Assembly: GCA_021806565.1 (NCBI GenBank)
Contig: JAJZXK010000030.1
Location: forward strand, 1-34,846
Length of the DNA: 34,846 bases
Direction: 5' to 3'
From: Bacillota bacterium
Lineage (GTDB): Bacteria; Bacillota; Sulfobacillia; RBS10-35; JAJYVN01
Positions 32,580 to 34,846 of this stretch are shown one piece after another. Position 1 is the first letter of the stretch; each line of letters begins with the position of its first letter. The notes beneath the pieces are model-generated. The model saw only the letters and a list, made by a program, of their open reading frames with translations. It did no database searches and was not told the origin of the DNA. The translations under genes were made by a program, and so were the position numbers.

Positions 32580-34442
32580 TCAAGGGCGTCCCTTCCCGCG
32601 CCGGGGCCGCGCCTGCGGCGGGCCCGTTTCATGCGGATAGGTCCCGCCGCTCACGGCCTCGCGCCACTCGGCCTGCAATGCCGCGAGTTCGGACTGCGCT
32701 TCTTTCCACGCTTGCGTCTGTCGGCGCCCGCTGCCGTTGGCGAACGTGCCCGCCCGCGACAGCCGCGCCCGCAAGCCGAGAACTCGCGCCTCCGCGTCAC
32801 GGATGGCGGCGGCCAGGAGCTCCGACTGACGCTGCCTGGCGCGCGGACCGTCCGCATAGGCAGAGTAGCTTCCGACAAAATCCTCGACCCCGCCCGGACC
32901 GAACACCCAGAGCCGCCAGCAGACCCGGTCCAGAAAGAATCGGTCGTGCGAGGCCACAAGGATGGTGCCGGCATACGCGTTCAGGCCTTCTTCCAGAGCC
33001 CGCCGGGTCTCCATGTCCAGATGGTTGGTTGGCTCGTCGAGCAGCAGAGCATCCCAGGGCTCCAGCAGGAGCCGGGCCAGCGCGATCCGGCAGCGCTCCC
33101 CACCACTGCAGTCCCCGATCCGACGGAACACGGAGTCATCCTCAAACCGATAACGGGCCAGGACCTCCCGTGCCTGCCGCGTCCCGACGCCCGGCACGGA
33201 CGTGAGCTGCGCCAGCGGTGTGAGATCGGGATCCAATCCCTCCAGGGATTGGGACAGCCACCCGATCCGCGTGGCCGCCGCCCAGCGGATCTCCCCGCGG
33301 TCGGGCGGCAACGCGCCCGTCAGCATCCGCAGCAGCGTCGACTTCCCACTTCCGTTCGGACCCACAAGCCCCAGCCGGTCTCCCCGCACCACGCGCGCAC
33401 TGAAGCCCCCCGGGCCGAGCAACGCACGCCCGCGGAATGCCTTGCCGACTCCGATCAACTCGACGGCCAGGGCGTCAGTGGCGTGGCGGGACGGCGACGC
33501 GGTGGACACCTCCACGACGCGCGCGGCCCGCGCCGCCACGTCCGGTACCTGGACCGCCTCCAACTCGGCCAGGCGGCGCAGGCGGTTGGCGGGTACGCGC
33601 TCGCTCGCCGAGCGGCAGGCCGCGATGAAGGCGCGCAGCCTCGGCAGTTCCTCCTGCGCGCGCCGGTATGCCTCCATCCCCGCGGCCTCGCCCTCGCCGC
33701 GCAATCGCAGGTAGTGGCTGTAGTTACCGGGGTAGAGCCGCGGGTGGACGGACATCTCCAGGGTGCCATCCGTGACCCCATCCAGGAAGTGGCGGTCGTG
33801 GGACACCACCAATACCCCCGCATCGCTGCGCCGCAGGTGACCTTCCAACCAAGCGATCGCGGGCAGGTCGAGATGGTTGGTCGGTTCGTCCAGTAACAGG
33901 AAGTCGGTCGCCTGCAGCAGCACGACGGCCAAGGAAAGCCGCACCCGCTCGCCACCGCTCAGGATCCGGCAGGCCACCTCGATCCGGTCGGCGCCGAATC
34001 CCAGCCCGGCCAGCGTCTGGCGCGCTTGGACCTCGGCGCCATAACCGCCACCTCGCTCGAATTGCTCCTGCAACTCGCCGTAGCGTGCCACCCGCCTTTG
34101 GCATTCCGGTTCTTCGCGCATGCGGGCCTCCAGCCCGCGCATCTCCCGCTCGATGTCCCAGAGCGGCGCGAAGGCCGAGAGTGCGGCACCCAGTACGGTT
34201 TCGCACGGCGCAAAGACGGCGTCCTGACGCAGGTATCCGACGGTGCCTCCGGCGCTCGTGCCGACCGAGCCAGTGTCCGGTTGTTCCAACCCGCCGAGGA
34301 TGCGCAGGAGGGTGGTCTTGCCACTGCCGTTGGGTCCGACCAGACCGATCTTGGTGCCCGGCCGCAGTTGCAGATGGAGCCCTTCGAATAGGCAACGGCC
34401 CGCGTAGGCCTTGCCAGCGTCGCGTATGGATAAGAGTGCCAT
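32580..34442 (-). CDS. ABC-F family ATPase (ribosome-associated)
   Basis: 620 residues, two ABC cassettes and no membrane segment. Cassette 1 has Walker A GPNGSGKTT (36-44), LSGGERVRLSLA, FLLLDEPTNHLD and VVSHDRHFLD. Cassette 2 has GPNGSGKST, CSGGERCRIALA, ALLLDEPTNHLD and VASHDRFFLD. The roughly 90-residue linker (PRLYPGNYSHYLRLRGEGEA onward) is the helical P-site tRNA interaction element of ABC-F proteins, and a basic C-terminal extension follows (AQSELAALQAEWREAV, RPRRGKGRP). ABC-F proteins either tune translation or release ribosome-bound antibiotics (resistance type); the subfamily cannot be told by eye. I chose ATG 34442 because the first cassette starts there and GGGGGAA lies 8 nt upstream, inside a perfect hairpin. 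Confidence 0.94.
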   Translation of the reverse strand: MALLSIRDAGKAYAGRCLFEGLHLQLRPGTKIGLVGPNGSGKTTLLRILGGLEQPDTGSVGTSAGGTVGYLRQDAVFAPCETVLGAALSAFAPLWDIEREMRGLEARMREEPECQRRVARYGELQEQFERGGGYGAEVQARQTLAGLGFGADRIEVACRILSGGERVRLSLAVVLLQATDFLLLDEPTNHLDLPAIAWLEGHLRRSDAGVLVVSHDRHFLDGVTDGTLEMSVHPRLYPGNYSHYLRLRGEGEAAGMEAYRRAQEELPRLRAFIAACRSASERVPANRLRRLAELEAVQVPDVAARAARVVEVSTASPSRHATDALAVELIGVGKAFRGRALLGPGGFSARVVRGDRLGLVGPNGSGKSTLLRMLTGALPPDRGEIRWAAATRIGWLSQSLEGLDPDLTPLAQLTSVPGVGTRQAREVLARYRFEDDSVFRRIGDCSGGERCRIALARLLLEPWDALLLDEPTNHLDMETRRALEEGLNAYAGTILVASHDRFFLDRVCWRLWVFGPGGVEDFVGSYSAYADGPRARQRQSELLAAAIRDAEARVLGLRARLSRAGTFANGSGRRQTQAWKEAQSELAALQAEWREAVSGGTYPHETGPPQARPRRGKGRP

Positions 34443-34448
34443 GTGCGT

Positions 34449-34470
34449 CGTTCCCCCAGTCGGGGGAACG
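34449..34470 (-). promoter_or_regulatory. hairpin sequestering the ABC-F ribosome-binding site
   Basis: CGTTCCCCC and GGGGGAACG form a perfect 9-bp stem with a 4-nt loop. In the mRNA the 3' arm is the only Shine-Dalgarno-like sequence of the ABC-F gene, ending 6 nt before its ATG. Resistance-type ABC-F genes are often induced by leader RNA switching, and this would provide the off state. A short hairpin can also be incidental in GC-rich DNA, but a perfect 9-bp match exactly on the ribosome site is notable. Confidence 0.5.
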
Positions 34471-34613
34471 GGGCGGGTGGGATGGACCGCGGCGGACACC
34501 GGTCAAGCGGTCCCTTCACTCGACGCCGTTCCCGGGTTGGGCGCGAAATGGGCAGGGTATCCCCTTGGCCCTCGCGCTACCCGGTGATCCGACGCCAGAT
34601 GAAGAACTGCTGC

Positions 34614-34846
34614 ATGGTCTCAGCATACCAGGAAGGCCCTGCCACCGCCATACGCCCGCCGACTGCCGTCGCCCTCACCCAAATCCCGGCGCGACCCGTA
34701 GATGCCCCCGGCTTCAGCCGTGGGACAGTCGCGATTCTGGGTACCATGGAGGCGTTCAATGCCGCCTGCAACATCGTCGCCGAAGTTGCCTTTTCCGAAC
34801 ACACCGCCGACAAGATCAGGCTTCAGCCCATTGTCTACGGCCGTAT
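34614..34846 (+). CDS. tnpB: TnpB (IS200/IS605 or IS607-associated) N-terminus, cut by window end
   Basis: A frame open to the window end. Its second half reads TVAILGTMEAFNAACNIVAE, VAFSEHTADKIRLQPIVYGR, the conserved opening of one branch of TnpB proteins (relatives read TMEAFNAACN..IAEVAF..KI.LQ..VY). TnpB is an RNA-guided DNA nuclease carried by IS200/IS605- and IS607-type transposons and helps keep the element at its site. The start is uncertain: ATG 34614 gives a 44-residue lead-in without the usual PT.EQ motif, while ATG 34746 begins directly at the conserved part, so the 5' end may be degraded. About 77 codons are visible; the catalytic RuvC part lies outside. No TnpA precedes it directly. 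Confidence 0.5.
   Translation, partial: MVSAYQEGPATAIRPPTAVALTQIPARPVDAPGFSRGTVAILGTMEAFNAACNIVAEVAFSEHTADKIRLQPIVYGR

Noticed and set aside
34577-34813. 78-codon minus-strand frame at the right edge
   Set aside because: Antisense to the recognisable TnpB N-terminus and without any family signal.

Overview
The window is uniformly GC-rich (about 70% by eye) and gene-dense. Nearly all genes lie on the minus strand; the main exception is one very large plus-strand gene. The strongest taxonomic hints are a secreted giant protein ending in three S-layer homology (SLH) domains, a PspA/NfeD/SPFH membrane-stress set, and a Mycobacterium-type ArsR-hyc complex. Together they suggest a high-GC, probably thermophilic Gram-positive (Bacillota of the Thermaerobacter/Sulfobacillus kind). 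This is an inference; there is no rRNA or marker gene to settle it.

Layout. 1-616: remains of an aldo/keto reductase gene broken by an amber codon. 790-3033: a compact operon (GbsR/MarR-type regulator, ABC ATPase, ABC permease) with a readable promoter and an operator palindrome. 3107-8614: three carbohydrate-active proteins (DUF4838-type, a TIM-barrel-like protein with a C-terminal beta-sandwich, and a secreted GH76-like alpha-mannanase). 8862-11388: SPFH/stomatin, NfeD-like and PspA proteins. 11399-12649: a lower-GC segment with a small stand-alone CHAT/caspase-like protein, a strong stem-loop upstream of it, and a downstream frame that overlaps its stop codon. 12870-13658: an SDR-fold protein whose catalytic residues look replaced. 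14235-23147: a 2970-residue mosaic surface protein (kelch propeller, Ig-like, IPT, LamG-like, long beta-repeat, FN3, SLH).

23161-23299 holds what looks like the left end of an IS607-type element. A lipoprotein follows (23455-23991). 24187-31921 encodes a formate-hydrogenlyase-like/group 4 [NiFe]-hydrogenase-like membrane complex. It is transcribed as arsR, HycC/HyfB-like, hycD, hycP, hycQ, a 41-codon frame, hycE and a small NuoB/HyfI-like subunit. The arrangement closely follows the M. tuberculosis Rv0081-Rv0087 locus as I remember it. 32580-34442 is an ABC-F translation/resistance protein whose Shine-Dalgarno sequence sits in a perfect hairpin. The window ends inside the start of a TnpB gene (34614 onward).

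How the genes work together. The hyc subunits would form one membrane-bound ion-pumping oxidoreductase under ArsR control. The catalytic large subunit keeps all four nickel-type cysteines but ends exactly at the usual protease cleavage site. The GH76 enzyme would act outside the cell, while the two other carbohydrate proteins lack signal peptides and would process products inside. PspA, NfeD and SPFH form a membrane-integrity module. The least described items are the CHAT-like unit, the giant SLH protein and the altered hydrogenase large subunit.
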